DNA of 64,000 nucleotides, taken from NCBI RefSeq assembly GCF_963576675.1, contig NC_088910.1:87612104-87676103 (forward strand), read 5' to 3'. Source of the DNA: Euphorbia lathyris. Its lineage: Eukaryota; Streptophyta; Magnoliopsida; Malpighiales; Euphorbiaceae. Shown here in pieces: positions 34,953 to 55,044 of this stretch (its first letter is position 1; the number at the start of each line of letters is the position of its first letter). Made by a program: the position numbers and the translations under genes. The notes under the pieces are model-generated. The model was not told where the DNA came from. It did no database searches and worked only from the letters and a program-made list of their open reading frames with translations.

Positions 34953-36395
34953 ACAGTATTATATACTTGAGATTCTTCCAGATAACTGATTTGTCTATAG
35001 GCAATTGAAGATTCAGAGGCTGAATTTCTCATGTAACCTTGTAAAAATTCCATATTCATCTTTGGATTATGTATATATTAAATAATAATACATAGTATAT
35101 AAGATTGTTATACAGAATAATAATCTACTTGCTCATAAGCTCAAGTAGTTGTATAAAGGATTTATGATTATTTCATATAAATGGATGCTTACATTTGCCA
35201 AAAATAAACAAGGTTGCTTTGCTGCTTGTAGATATCCATTTTGTGGGGGTAAATTTTCATTTTTTTTAAGAGATAAGGTGTAAAAATACCTTTAACGTTG
35301 TCAGTCAAGAGCAATATTACCCTAAACGTTGGAAATGATACAATTAAGGATCTAAAGTTAGTCATTTGGTTTGGTCCAATTTTGGACACCCCTAATAAAT
35401 TCACTAACGTTGTTAATATCCTCATCCCCTAATCTATGTGGCTGTGATATCTGATGATTTTTTTTTCTCGAAATCAGTATAATAATTCATCTCTAGATCT
35501 TGATTACTATTATTTCTCATTAATGATTAATGCACTTAAATTCTTTTCTCATTTCATCTCTTCTAGTTTATCTTCTTAGACGGCTGCTTCTTCTTTCTTT
35601 TCTTTCTGTTCTAACAATCTCTTGGCCGGAGGAGGAACCACGCTATATAAGCAACAAAGCATTGAGTGGAGGAGGAATTTGGTAAACCATAATAAACCAT
35701 TTTGAGAACAGCTCTTGAATCCTCATTCCCGTTTCTTCCCTCTGCTCCATTTTTATTTTGATTATCTGTTTCTTCTAATTCCTCCTCCAATTCACCATTA
35801 TCGTCTGAAGTAATATCCGATCAAGGAATCGACTTGAAGCATAAAAAATGAATTGCTCTTGGTTGACCACGTTAAGAGCATTTTTGTATCTTATCCTTTT
35901 TTTATTTTAATAATTTTACCCTCTTAGCCAATTTATTTCATAAATATTTACATTACAGATTTTACTAGATATATGGATATTTTGCTATATTTACTAGATA
36001 TCCTGATATTTTGCCGGTTCTTAATTACATTTTATAATATTTTGTTATAGACGGTTCTTAATTACATTTTACAAAAAGAAAAAATATATATTCATATAGT
36101 TCGTAAAATTAATTAAATATTTATATTATACAGATTTAATCAATTGATTAGGATATTATTTATTAATTTAAAAGAATATTATCTGTGTATTTAATTAAAT
36201 AGGTACAAAATGATATTAAATTTTGGTATATAAATTAATAAAAAAGTATTTAATTAGATAATTGAAAATAATAAAGACTGTCACTAACTAATGTTTATGA
36301 TAAGCATTTTATGAGATTAGTTTGGGTGAATAAGTATAAAAATAACTTCCTAATATTGATGTCAGTACAGTTCAGGACCTGAAGTTGGCAAATGG
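34953..36395. other. Intergenic DNA after the DJC76-like gene
   Basis: It holds the 3' UTR region of the upstream gene, then AT-rich DNA. A small MITE-like block (AAAATACCTTTAACGTTG ... GGTCCAATTTTGG) is at about 35277-35420. There is no supported gene. Confidence 0.55.
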
Positions 36396-37575
36396 TTTGG
36401 ATTGGGATAGGAACTTAGTAAACGGCCTCTTTTCTAACCGTGATAGGAGCCTAATCTTCTCAATCCATCTCAGCAGACGAGTGATAGATGACAGATGAGG
36501 ATGGTGTCTGAATCCAAAAGGCCAATACACAGTGAAAACAGGCTACCGACACCTTTGCGGTGACCTTTCTAACAATTTGACACCAGGATCTATCAACTGG
36601 CAGAGTATTTGGCGTATCTGAGCACCCCCAAAATCCAAACATCTCCTTTGGAGGGCTTTATCAGGTTGTCTCCCTACTATGTCGGCACTTTGCCATCGTC
36701 ACATCCCGGTTCAGGCAGGGTGTCCGATTTGCAATATGCACGATGAAGACGCCTTCCACGTGCTGGTCAGCTGTAGCACTGCTCGACATTTAAGGGCTCT
36801 CACACCTATCGGTGATTTGAGCCAAACCTTCTCGGACCTGTCTGCTTTTTGGCTTTACTTGTTGGCTTCTAAATCTGAAGATGTGATAGGTCTAGCTTCT
36901 ACAATGTGCTGGACTAACTGGAAAAATAGAAACGACAAAGTTTGGAACAATCAGCTCTCTTCACCCGTGTCACTCCAATTGGCAGTTGTTTCGTTACACT
37001 CAGGATGGCTAGCGGCTCAGATTCGACATGTTACTGTAGCAGCAACACCCGAATTAACTCGCTGGACCCCTCCTAATGCGGATTCAATCAAGGTAAATTT
37101 TGATGCAGCCATCTTTAGGGAGTCCGAGTCAGCAGGTTACGGGTTTGTGGCTAGGAATTCTGCGAGTTTCTTGGCAGCTGGCAGCGGTAGGAGAGGCTGA
37201 GTAACGGACCCATTCTTGGCTGAAGCTCTCGCGTGCCGTGAGTCTTTGCTGTGGATCCAGGAGAACAATTGGTGCAATACCAGGCTGGAATCGGATTCCC
37301 AGCTGTTAGTCATGGCCCTGCAAAACAACAGTTCAAATAGCTCTCTCGTAGAAGTTATTATAGGTGACTTTTATTTTTTAATTCATTCGTTAAATAATTG
37401 TTCAATTTCATTTGTTCATAGGTCAGCGAACTTTGTTGCTCATGTAATTGCACGGGCATCTGAGTCTATGTTTGATGATGAGAGATGGTATCATACTCCC
37501 CCCGACTTTGCTTGTGACGCCATTTTGGCTGATTCTTTAATATAAATTCTATCATTTACATTAAAAAAAAGTATA
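36396..37575 (+). mobile_element. 5'-truncated LINE fragment: zinc-binding region and RNase H
   Basis: Two open parts in different frames: 36679-37200 (CPICNMHDEDAFHVLVSC zinc-binding region, then KVNFDAAIF, the start of RNase H) and 37216-37545 (AEALACRESLLW, LESDSQLLVMAL, FVHRSANFVAHVIAR, the rest of RNase H). A stop at 37198 and a frame change separate them. Upstream, WQSIWRI is followed by a TGA where relatives have Trp, then PPKSKHLLWRALSG. The 3' side ends in a short A run (37562-37569). It belongs to the same broad class as the LINE at 17-22 kb but is a different copy on the other strand. Confidence 0.87.
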
Positions 37576-38029
37576 AAAAAAGTTAGATAAAATAATAAGA
37601 AATTAGAATTTTTATTACAAATGAAAACCCATTCCACCAGGCCCATAAAGATGTGGGTTCTCATCCTAGGAATTGTGATGGTATTTGAAAGTATGCGAGG
37701 GTAAGTGTAATTATTTGAAGAGTATAGTAAATGAGAACAGATTGAGTAAATTTTGACTAATTTTCCTTACACTCCTAAATCGGAGGGGAATTATGGTTAG
37801 AATAGTTTTCTTTTAAGATTACCCTTTTGCCTTATATTTTATTTATATCAATGAAAGGATATGAGAGTAATTTTATATATAATTACATTATTAAATCATC
37901 CGTTACTTTACCTTCTATCCAAACACAACAAATTATTTTATACAATATACTTACTTCACCTTATAGTATAAAGCAATTGATATTTTTGTTGGGTTCCTTC
38001 ACCATAATATGGACTTTTGTTTCTTGTCC
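37576..38029. other. AT-rich spacer without genes
   Basis: No ORF, RNA or clear repeat structure is visible. Confidence 0.5.
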
Positions 38030-39305
38030 TCTAACTTTTCTTTGACTTCAAAGTTCTTCATAGAAATCTCACGAGTAAGAAGAGATCCTATCAGTTCATC
38101 TCATTTGTATGTTGTGAGATCTTGTACTTCTTCCATAACTGACTTTTTGGTTTGCCAGCTTTTGGGAAGGCTTCTAGAGATTTTCTTGACTTGCTCTTTT
38201 TCTTAGGGTTTTCTTGACTTGCTCTTCTTTTGAGAATATCCTTCCCAGACGTTGGAGCTCGTTTATGATGTTAGTGAATTTAACATTCATGTCAGAGATA
38301 CTTTCACTTTCTTACATTTCAAAGAGCTCATACAACTTTATATTCTGATTGATTTTAGACTCATTCACTAGTTTCTTCGTAGGTAACTTCAAGATTGTTC
38401 CAGATATCCTGAGCTGACTTACAACCTGAAATCTTATTGTATTCTGCAGCATTAAGAGCATAGTTAATTATATTGATAGCTAAAACATTAGCATGAAGTC
38501 TTTTTAAATCATCATCATCTCATTTATCTTATGGTTTAAGGACAATTTGTCCTTCTACTATTTCAGTATGAATGTGTGGTCCTTTAACTATTCTCAGCCA
38601 AACACTCATGCTTTGTGCTTAAATAAATTTTTTCATTCTGTTTTTCCAAAATATATAGTTATTAGATCCGAAAACAGAGGAGATCTGGTAATAGACAATC
38701 CTTCTGGGAGGATTTTAGTGGTCTCATTTCCAGGAAGGTGTCTAGTGTCATTGACAGTCATTTAGAGGGATTTTTGACTCAAGATTGTTAGATCTTAATA
38801 GATAGAGCACTTGCTCTGATATCATTTGTTGGTCCCTTATAAGACAGAATAGTTCTAAGTCAATACATCACAGAGGATTACTTCAGAGTCAGAAGCAACT
38901 ACTGAACTGGTCGGAAATTTAGTCTACTGAAACTCTTTTAGCTTATGAGAATTTCCTTCTCGGAGGATGACTCCTATGAGAGGTTCTGAAGTGATATTAT
39001 ACAAATGATAGATAATATGAGACAGAATATAAATTCAGAGCATATAGTTCAGTAGAAGTAAAAAGAAATAGTAAGGAAATAAATACTTAGCAGATTTATA
39101 CTGGTTTAGTCTCTTGTCTACGTCCAGTTCTCAAGATATATTCTATTCAGCTTTAATCTACTATTGATCTCTTACCGAAATATCTAGGTATGAATGAAGT
39201 ACTCTCCTTCACTCAACACTTACTTTATTTCTCTCTTTGCTACTTATAACCAAAGTAACAAAAACTACTGAATACAATCGAAATGTTACAAGTTCTTCAA
39301 ATAGA
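38030..39305 (-). mobile_element. Copia fragment: 5' LTR, primer site and decayed gag
   Basis: Read on the minus strand, the LTR runs from about 39300 (TGAAGAACTTG) to 38828 (GGGACCAACA). It is followed by TGATATCAGAGC at about 38814-38825, the initiator-Met tRNA primer site of Copia elements. Then comes a broken gag with blocks like INYALNAAEYNKISG, DIWNNLEVTYEET, KINQNIKLYELFEM and MNVKFTNIINELQ. The rest of gag and all of pol are missing. Frame breaks and stops make it inactive. Confidence 0.85.
38814..38825 (-). promoter_or_regulatory. tRNA-iMet primer binding site of the Copia fragment
   Basis: GCTCTGATATCA on the plus strand is the reverse complement of TGATATCAGAGC, next to the LTR end CAACA. 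Confidence 0.8.
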
Positions 39306-39752
39306 AAATTATAAACGATTACACAAATATGAAACTTTATTGTGTTTTTACAATTACTTTGTTTTTTAGTTATGGTTAATTTTAATTATATTTAACACAA
39401 AATTTGAATAAAATAGTTTCACATACTTATCTAAATAAAAATTTAAATATTTGATTATAAAAAGAAATTTAAATCTTATTCCTAAAATCTGACGTCATAG
39501 TTGAGGAATGGGAAAGAGCCCGAAAGAAAATGCGCGTCAGAATGCATTTACAGAGGGCAGCAGCAAAAGCTCACACATTTCAAAGGTTGATTCTTACAAA
39601 ATAACTCCAAATTGCGTCTTGCGGTCCCTCTCCGTAACCGTAAAACAGATTCTCCCCTTTTGAGTTGCCTATATGCTTTTATACTAGACTCTTTCCTACC
39701 TTTCCTTTACGATCCAAACCAAATACACTCCTTCTCTATCAAAGGAATCGAA

Positions 39753-47386
<7,634 letters not shown>

Positions 47387-48857
47387 GATCAATTGCACAA
47401 CTCATTATTATCCTTTAGGAGGTCATAGGTGAATACTAATCTCAAATCAAATTATCTGAGAGTTGGCTGTAAATAGTCTCTGCTGCAGCCAATTAATTCT
47501 TTTTCCTTATTCGGGAGAATAATAATTTTGGACCATTTCTCTGGAGCTAAGAGAGTGCTTTAATTACAACAAAATAATTTAGAGCATATATTATAGACAT
47601 GATTTTGGGAGCAATTTGTTCCTTATCATTTAGAATGAATTGGGAAAAAGGTTCCCCTTGAGGAATAAAAATTATCAAATATTATGTTGTTCTTATGTCA
47701 CTTATGACTATTATATAAAGATGCCAATCCGTGCTCATTGGGTATTGCTCATTCTAAATTAATTGTGTCAACTGACATGTTCTATTTAACCTTCTTTCTT
47801 GCTTAGTCTTTTGGGTACCAGTCCTTAATTTTCTCATATTCTGAATATATTTGTGTTAAAAACAAAAATGAAAGTGATGAAGTAAAAATTTAGTGTTATG
47901 TTTATTGGGTGAGAGCGGATTTAACATCCACATACCAAAACAGTGCAATCTTAATGGTAGCATTTACTAGAGGCTGCAATTTCAAGTCTTGTTAACGAAA
48001 ATAAGTTTTTTTATTTATTAACAGAATGTGTAATTTTAAGCTTTATTGAGATGTTGGAATGTTGGAGGTTGAAAGAATATGAAATTGCATATGATTTTTT
48101 ATTTTTTTTTATTTTTTTATTTTTTTATTTTTTTTTAATGAGGCTTCATATTGCATTCGTGGCTAAATCTATTTTCTTTCAATGACTGTATGACTAAATT
48201 TGTAGTGAAGTAAAGATTGTCCCTGTCATTGTTTATTTTGAGCTGCAATGCGTATTTGTTTTAAACTCTAAATCCTAGAAATATTACAACTTAATACAAT
48301 TCCAACTTCTTAAATAGAAAATAAGAAAAAATAATCAAAGGGGGTCAACCATTTTCTAATTGTACGTTAACATGGTTGGTTGAAGGTACAATTTCAGTTC
48401 TAACATTTATCACATGGTGAGGTTACAGTTCTCACTAACAGAAAAATTGACACATCAAATGGCATAGAGTTTATTGACTAAATTTGGATATTTCCTAAAA
48501 CATTAAGACAATTTTGGTACAATGCTCATGGACTGACTTTCATGGCTTCTGGTTCATGATCCATTGATTGTTAGAGGCCAGTTGATGATCGACTATGTGG
48601 ATCATGTTTCATTTTTCTTATTTGTATTTTACTTTAAAGCCATAAATGCTAATTTACTTCTAGTTATATATTGTTTATTTCTTTATAGGCTATTTTACTT
48701 TAAATTCATTAAGTATATTATTCAGCTATCTCCTATTTTCTTTTAAATTTCTTGTTGGTTATTACCATCATATCTTCAGAAATATTGGTATGTTCATGCC
48801 CACAAGAACTCTCAATTGATAATATGTTTTCTCTAAATTTATTTTTGATTATTACAA
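47387..48857. other. Intergenic DNA after the AAT gene
   Basis: It covers the probable 3' UTR of AAT, a T-rich run with A interruptions (48096-48136) and AT-rich DNA. There is no supported gene. Confidence 0.55.
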
Positions 48858-49360
48858 GGGAAAAGTACGGGAAAAAAATGCTTGTGGTTTGTTCAATTTG
48901 CAAACAGAGATATGTGGTTTAAAAATTTGCAAATAGAGGTCTGTGGTATGTTTTATTTACAAAAAAAAAGTATTACATAACAACCAAAGACATTTTTATC
49001 TTACAAAAATTATTTTTACATATCGACTAAACACAACCCCCAAAGAACAACTTCCTAAACCGAAACAATATATCATTTGGTGGACATTTTACGTTTTTTT
49101 TACTAATTGATAGTTTATAAACTAAATTGATATTTAAGTTTATTTTACACGGTTTAAATTTGATTTTGGAGTTTGTGTTTTGTCAATATATAAAATGTAA
49201 TTTCAAAAAATAAAAAATGTTTTTGATTTTTATCAGAACTTAACAATGTAACTTTAAATATTTGTTTTGTAAAAAGAAACATATCACATACCTCTATTTG
49301 TAAATTTTTAAACCATATACATCTATTTGTAAATAGAGCAAATTACGATTTTTTTTTCCC
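48858..49360. mobile_element. Mutator-type MITE
   Basis: The exact 9-bp direct repeat TTATTACAA flanks it (48849-48857, 49361-49369). The ends are GGGAAAAGTACG and TTTTTTTTCCC. The repeated GTGGTTTAAAAATTTGCAAAT block pairs with its complement near the right end. It has no coding capacity. Confidence 0.87.
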
Positions 49361-49490
49361 TTATTACAATAAGATCTTCACGAATATTATGTACATAGAT
49401 ACATGGTAAATTGGTAATTTTAAATTGATGATATTTTCTTCTAATTTGGCTAAACATGGTATAAAAGGGGAAAACTATTAATTTAAACTA

Positions 49491-50113
49491 GCGATAAGGA
49501 ATTAAAATAGACTTAAGGTTTTTAGAAGAGTATCAATTTAGGCTTCTCGTACAAAATAACATCAATATAGCTTAAAATTTTACAAAATAGTACTCCCTTC
49601 GTTCTAAAATAGGTGGATTTTTACAGAATTTTGGTTGTTCCATAACACATAACGTTTTGATTCAATCGATATACATTAATTTCTTTTTATCAAATATACC
49701 CCAATTTAAGTTGTATTTTTACTTTGAGAATAGATAAAAATAATTAGTGGATATAATTAATACAATGTTAACAAAGGTTTTTAGTTAAAATTAATTACAT
49801 TTCTTCATTCTGATGCTTTAACTTTAAAAAACATATATTGTGCATCAGATGGAGTATTAATTTAGGCATCGATACTGAAACGTGACACATCATTCATGCA
49901 ATTGGGGACGGTTTTTGCACAACTTGAAGCAACAATTACAAATAGATGACAGTTGTAAACTGTATCAATATGAATGATATGTCATATTTCGTTATCGAGA
50001 CCTTAATTGGTACTATTTTGTAAAGGTTAAGCCTACATTGATGCTATTTTATACGTGGATCCTAAATTTATATTCTCCAAAAAAATCTTAGGTCTATTTT
50101 GGTACCTTATTCC
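49491..50113. mobile_element. Mutator-type MITE interrupted by a Stowaway
   Basis: The ends GCGATAAGGAATTAAAATAG and (reverse complement) GGAATAAGGTACCAAAATAG pair. The flanks TTTAAACTA and TTTAAACTT match at 8 of 9. The inverted repeats extend over about 100 bp and are split by the insertion at 49593. Confidence 0.82.
49593..49854. mobile_element. Stowaway-type MITE (Tc1/mariner) nested in the MITE
   Basis: It starts CTCCCTTCGTTCTAAAATAG, ends CATCAGATGGAG, and is flanked by TA on both sides, as in Stowaway elements with CTCCCTCCGT ends. It interrupts the left inverted repeat region of the outer element, so it is the younger insertion. Confidence 0.82.
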
Positions 50114-50329
50114 TTTAAACTTGCTGAAATCGATTTTTTTAATTATTTTTTTAAAAGTGTAATTGGGTAAATTATTGGAAGAATACTTACATTTGGTTAC
50201 AATTTTTGAAATCAATGCTTAGTTATGAATTTTTCGTTACAAAACGAGGATCGCAGTTTGCACTGCTACAAAATCAAAATTTTCTTCGCTACAAAGATCT
50301 ATAGAGAGAGACCGAATAGACTGACTCAC

Positions 50330-50700
50330 CCAATCTACATACGTAAATAACGTGCTAAAGAGGTTTATAATGAATCAATTCAAGAAGAGATCGGTACCTA
50401 TGTCAGATTGGATAATACTTTTTACTAAATAGTCTCCTGAGAAGGATGTAGAACGAGATCACAAGATTATTATGTATGCCAATTTCATAGGATCAATCAT
50501 GTACGCATGTTATGTAAAAAAACTAATATTGCTTATGCACTTAACATTTAAGAACATTCTTAATTATTTGAGAATGACTAAAAAATGTTTTTAATATATG
50601 GGGAGGAGAATTAAGAGTCGAATGCTACTCAGATGCAATCAGATGCTAGTTTCTAAACCTATTAGGATGATAGTAAGTCATGGTCAGGATACAACTCTAA
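50330..50700 (+). pseudogene. Copia RNase H-region remnant
   Basis: Decayed codons resemble the block after Copia reverse transcriptase: AN-FIGSIMYAC (relatives: A-VGSIMYAM), then LMHLTFKN, ILNYLRMTKKC (relatives: ILKYLRRTKD). Frames change several times. It is a scrap with no LTR attached that I can see. Confidence 0.65.
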
Positions 50701-50869
50701 AGTTATATTTGTTTTAAGGTTTCCTAAAATAAGGTAAGGTACATTGGAAGGTAAGTGTTTGTTTTGAGGTGTAAAGAATGAGTACGGTAAGTGATGGATT
50801 AATTTAGTTAAGTTTTTCAACACTCCAATTTAAAGAGTTTTAATAAGATATGAACATTAGCAACAAATG

Positions 50870-51377
50870 TAACACCCAACCAAAACGATCTTAAACAAGA
50901 TCATTTGCAGTAGTTAGCAGTAAATCACAATCTTCAACCACATTAGTGGAGGAATTACCAACCTTTCCATTATCCTTCATCATTTCTTGTAGACTCTTCA
51001 ATTCCTTTTTGAACTGTGGACAATGGGATTGCATATGAACGATGTTTACATAATAAAAGCACTAAACAGTACTCATATCCTTCTGGCGAGATTTGGATCT
51101 TCCACCATGGTCACCCTTATTGTAGCTTCTCCCTCTTTCTCCATTCTCTGTGGCCATGAGTATTTTAGGAAATGTGTTTTTCCCCACTAACATCATTTTC
51201 ACCAACGACTTGAAGGATCTAGGTAATGACATTAACAAGAGCAATGGCTGCTTTTCATCCTTAATCTTCTCTCCCAATCTCAATAGTTGAGACCTATTGA
51301 TTAAAGTTATTAATGTGGTTAAGAATATTACTTCCTTTGTCCATTTCGAGTGTGTATTAATAAGTGTCCAATTCAAC
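50870..51377 (-). pseudogene. Copia gag remnant, C-terminal part
   Basis: The minus-strand frame has INRSQLLRLGEKIKDEKQPL and LLMSLPRSFKSLVKMML, the typical end of the Copia gag core (relatives: LLCSLPSSYKHF), followed by a basic region and a damaged zinc knuckle (CFYYVNIVHMQSHCPQ). Its N-terminal partner lies at 52746-53060, beyond an insertion. Confidence 0.8.
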
Positions 51378-52745
51378 ATGACTACTTAGTTATTTAGTTA
51401 ATTTAGTTATTATTTTGGGTGTTATTGCTTGTTTTGGTATGCGCTATCTCAACAGGACTCATGTGATTAAAAAGAACAGAATTGGACTTAACTTGAAACA
51501 AATTTGGACTAGAAGGGAATTTGGAGCTGAATTGGAGGAGCTAAAATGAAGGGAGAGTTAGTCTTGCCCAAGACTAAGGATTCAATGCAGATTTCTGAAT
51601 TGATAAGGATTCTTCTCCTATTCTATCAAGAATGAACCTGAATAGTTAGAGATGACTAAGCATGTACGAAATTAGAAGATATGACAGATTAGGAAGGATT
51701 TCTATTGTTATTAATACTCTATCATTTTACTTATTCTTTTTAGCTATCTTTTAGGGAGGGATTTTTATTACTTAAACATCAGACTTTATGTTTGGGTATT
51801 CAGTTTTACTTTTAGCTTTTAGTTCTTCTTTTTGGGTTCTCTCTACAACAGAAAAATATTGTTCTTCATGACTATTCATAGCTAAATCTCTATTCTCAGT
51901 CAAGGTTTAATTCAAGAGCAAGATTTCTCAAGTATTGTGAGACTGTTTTACTTCTACCATTCTTCTTTATTCCGTATCATTTATTTATTCAATGTGTTTA
52001 GGGATCTTATCCCAAATGTTATTTTATATTTGAATAATGATGACCAATTGTTCATTGATTAAATTAACATACAATTATTTGATTAGACTAGGGAATCAAA
52101 GAGTCATTGTTTAGTTGAATCAAAACAAGTAGTGAATGATATTATAAAGTCGAATCTTAGATTGTATTTGGAGATAAATCAGATTGACAAACTGAAATCC
52201 CTCCACGTGACATTAATTAATACGTATAAGTTCAACTTTATCATATCAAGTGAATAATTAATTAAGTTTCTAAATCAATATCGTCGAGAATCGGTTGGCT
52301 TAGATTAAGTTCTTTTATTTCATAATATTGTTAACGGATTGAATCTTAGCCGCTGAGGTAATGTTATTTATTAATTAAGGATTAGTTATAGTCTTACTCA
52401 ACTAATTCAATAATTCAGAAGAATAATCCAAACTAATCTGATATGCAACTTTGAAGAGTGATCCTTTCTGTCAATGATCAATACTGATTGAATTCCTTGC
52501 CTGAGAATCCCTTAGTTGAAGTTCTTCATTTATTACATTCAATTTCGATTTCGATTCTGATTTTGTTATTTTTGTTAACTTAGTTGATCCATCTATTCAA
52601 ATCTCCCATTATTTAATGTTGTTATTTACTTGGTTATAACTGAAATCAAATCGGTGTTAATCCCTTGGGTTAGACCTTAACTTCCTCTATTAAAAATATG
52701 TTAGTGAGTGTTGTGAAGATATAATTATTTTTGGTAGCTTCGACA
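51378..52745 (+). mobile_element. 1.37-kb insertion in the Copia gag, probably a solo LTR
   Basis: It splits the gag remnant. It starts TGACTACTTAG and ends GGTAGCTTCGACA, so it has TG...CA ends. Its right end (GGGTTAGACCTTAACTTCC ... AGTGTTGTGAAGATATAAT) resembles LTR ends of plant Gypsy elements. There is no ORF. I do not see a clean target duplication, so the class is tentative. Confidence 0.5.
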
Positions 52746-53060
52746 CCCGTCATGTATAGATCCATCTTCAGTCACAACCGGCTAGCCAACGACTTTGACA
52801 AATAAGTGCTTTCCAACTTCTTCCACAAATCTCTCGGAGATGACTCTTTCAACACAATCATTCTAATTTGGGGAGCAAGAGCTAACCTGATAGTGCTAAC
52901 ATTATTCCACTGCATCATCAAGCGTATCAAAAGAAGACATGGACCCGGGCGCAGCCTAGTAAGCTGCGACCGGCAAAAGAAACTTAGTGACAAATTCCAT
53001 ATAATCAAAGTCCATACTGACTTGGTTACTTGCTGGCGCCGCACATACAAAAGCGGATGT
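52746..53060 (-). pseudogene. Copia gag remnant, N-terminal part
   Basis: The minus-strand frame has MQWNNVSTIRLALAPQIR and DLWKKLESTYLSKSLASRL, matching the start of the Copia gag core (relatives: ELWDKLESLYMSKSL). It is followed by a stop and then by the insertion at 52745. Confidence 0.82.
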
Positions 53061-53570
53061 CATTACCAAAATTCAATCACATATGCAAAGCAAAAGACAT
53101 GCATAAAGTTCACAAACTAATAAAGTCACCACTCCTAAGACACCATTAACAACCACTTCGACCGTAATTGACTCAAGTTCCATCATATCGCTCATTGTAA
53201 ATTGGGACAAAACCATCCATTTGGTTAGTGTATGTTGCAACCAACCAATTAAGTGTGCCAGATACCACTGATTCTATATATGCCATCAACCACCTTGAGG
53301 AATCCGTTGACTCCGTATTCTACCTCACTTAAAATGGAAACTCCCAATTCTTTAGAGACACCTTTAGAAAATGATGCTTCTACTTTGGCAACTTATCCGA
53401 TAGGTCCACCACTCACATTAAACTTCGCATGCGAAAAACTCACATGATGCGATCTTGACCCATTCATCGGCTTGAAAAACTTTCGAAATATAAGACCAGT
53501 TGCCCGATAACCAGAAGAACAAAACAAAGAATAAAACCCCACCATCATCTGCCACCTTGTTAAGTTGCAT

Positions 53571-54206
53571 CTATCCGGCGCACAAATTAAATTCCCACAT
53601 CACCTCTACAAAGAAAGAAAGCAATGACAAAAGCATCCCAACCTCTAACTGCTCCACATAAACGATAATTTCATTAGGCTCCATAGGATCATTCACCCTC
53701 GCCTCATTTTCTAAAGTAGTCAGCTCATACGGCTCTTCAAGCCGATACGATACCGATAGTGCCTCTATATCCTTCTGTATGATGATGATATCCGCCTCCT
53801 CCAAGCATATACTCTCCATCACCTTCAGTCTGATAATCGTATTATAATAGGGATCATCTGACCTTGGTGTCCCAGCACCCCGAGGCTAGACCTTCTTAAT
53901 CATCTGTTCGTAAAGAGTCCCCAACATCTCGTCGTCACTCACCAGGTAGGCAAGCACTCTTAAAATAAACTCAAGTTTACTCGGCCTCACACCACTTGTG
54001 GGCCTAGCAAATGAAGGAGGCAACTTTATGACTGGACTGCCTCGCACTCGAGTTTTCTTAACTCCTGACGTACCCTCCCTAGTTGACTTAACCCTGTGAG
54101 CCTTTCACTTTCTTTGACGAACTCAACTAGAATCGACTAGCATAAAATCACTAGGAGTAACAACGACCAACTTCACCACCATTCCCTGACTTGACTCAGC
54201 AGACAT
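53571..54206 (-). pseudogene. Decayed antisense ORF of the Tat-type element
   Basis: From an ATG at 54206 to a stop at 53571 one minus-strand frame of 212 codons holds only three internal stops (TGA, TGA, TAG), all before residue 130; the last 83 codons are open. It contains plausible blocks such as SPVIKLPPSFARPTSG and RVLAYLVSDDEMLGTLYEQ and an acidic tail (SICLEEADIIIIQKDIEAL). It runs opposite to the element's LTR and purine tract. Some Tat-group elements (for example Grande) carry extra antisense ORFs after pol; this could be a remnant of one. No family is recognised. Confidence 0.55.
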
Positions 54207-54720
54207 ACTAATCAGAGAAAACACTCCACCCCTAACACAACTATTGCAGACTCTAAGAATTCGATAAATGCATCAAAAGAAGGCTATCAAGAAGATGAAA
54301 CCAACCTCTCCACTAATAAGCGATACCAACCAAACATCTTGAACAAATTGCTCTTCGCTAACAAGCACCTTCGAACGAACCAGTAGACACACACATCAAC
54401 TTCCGAATGAAAAATGCAGGCACCTCAGAAGGAGCAACAATCTCTTTGCAAAGAAATATACGAGAAATACTTTTGCCAAAAGGAAGAACTGACAGAAATG
54501 CAAAGCAAGTCCCTTTTATAGAAGAAAAATGACATAAAGAAACGCCAAAAATTCCTTCACTTAGAGACGAATCGACATTTGGCAAGATTGGCAGTCATTG
54601 ACATCATGCCACATTTAATGCTTGTCAGAACCATCATTGCGGCGACCTAAGAAACTCTTCCAATTCCTCAAACTGTCCCCCACCTATAGATACCAAGCTC
54701 TCAGACATATTTGCGGACCA

Positions 54721-55044
54721 CTCATCAAGCAAACTTTCCCATCATTCCAAGAACGATCCCATAAGTATGTTATCACCTCGCTCCGTGAATGACCTATCAG
54801 TCAAACCTCCAATGTATTCGACAGGCCACTCATAAAGCAAACTTCCCCATCGTTCCGTGAACGATCCTAAAAATATGTCATCACCTTGTTTCGCGAATGA
54901 CCCATCGATCAAACCTCTAGTTCATCCCACGAAGAACTCATCAAGTAAACCGTTGCAACATTTCGTGAACGGTCCCCCTCATCCGTTACTAACTCGTTCG
55001 GTGAACGAACCATCTAAAGACGCGCAACCATTCCACGAATGATC
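54721..55044 (+). repeat. 108-bp tandem repeat, about three units
   Basis: Units start at 54721, 54829 and 54937, each with CTCAT(C/A)AAG(C/T)AAAC and, further on, CGTGAACGATCC or CGTGAATGACC. The spacing is exactly 108 bp both times, and the units have diverged. It lies between the antisense ORF and the Tat signature. Confidence 0.85.

Noticed and set aside
39612..39752. Longer N-terminus for aspartate aminotransferase
   Set aside because: The frame is open but the first codon is TTG. The first ATG (39753) gives a normal mitochondrial presequence.
54721..55044. CRISPR array
   Set aside because: The repeats are head to tail without unique spacers, inside a retroelement.
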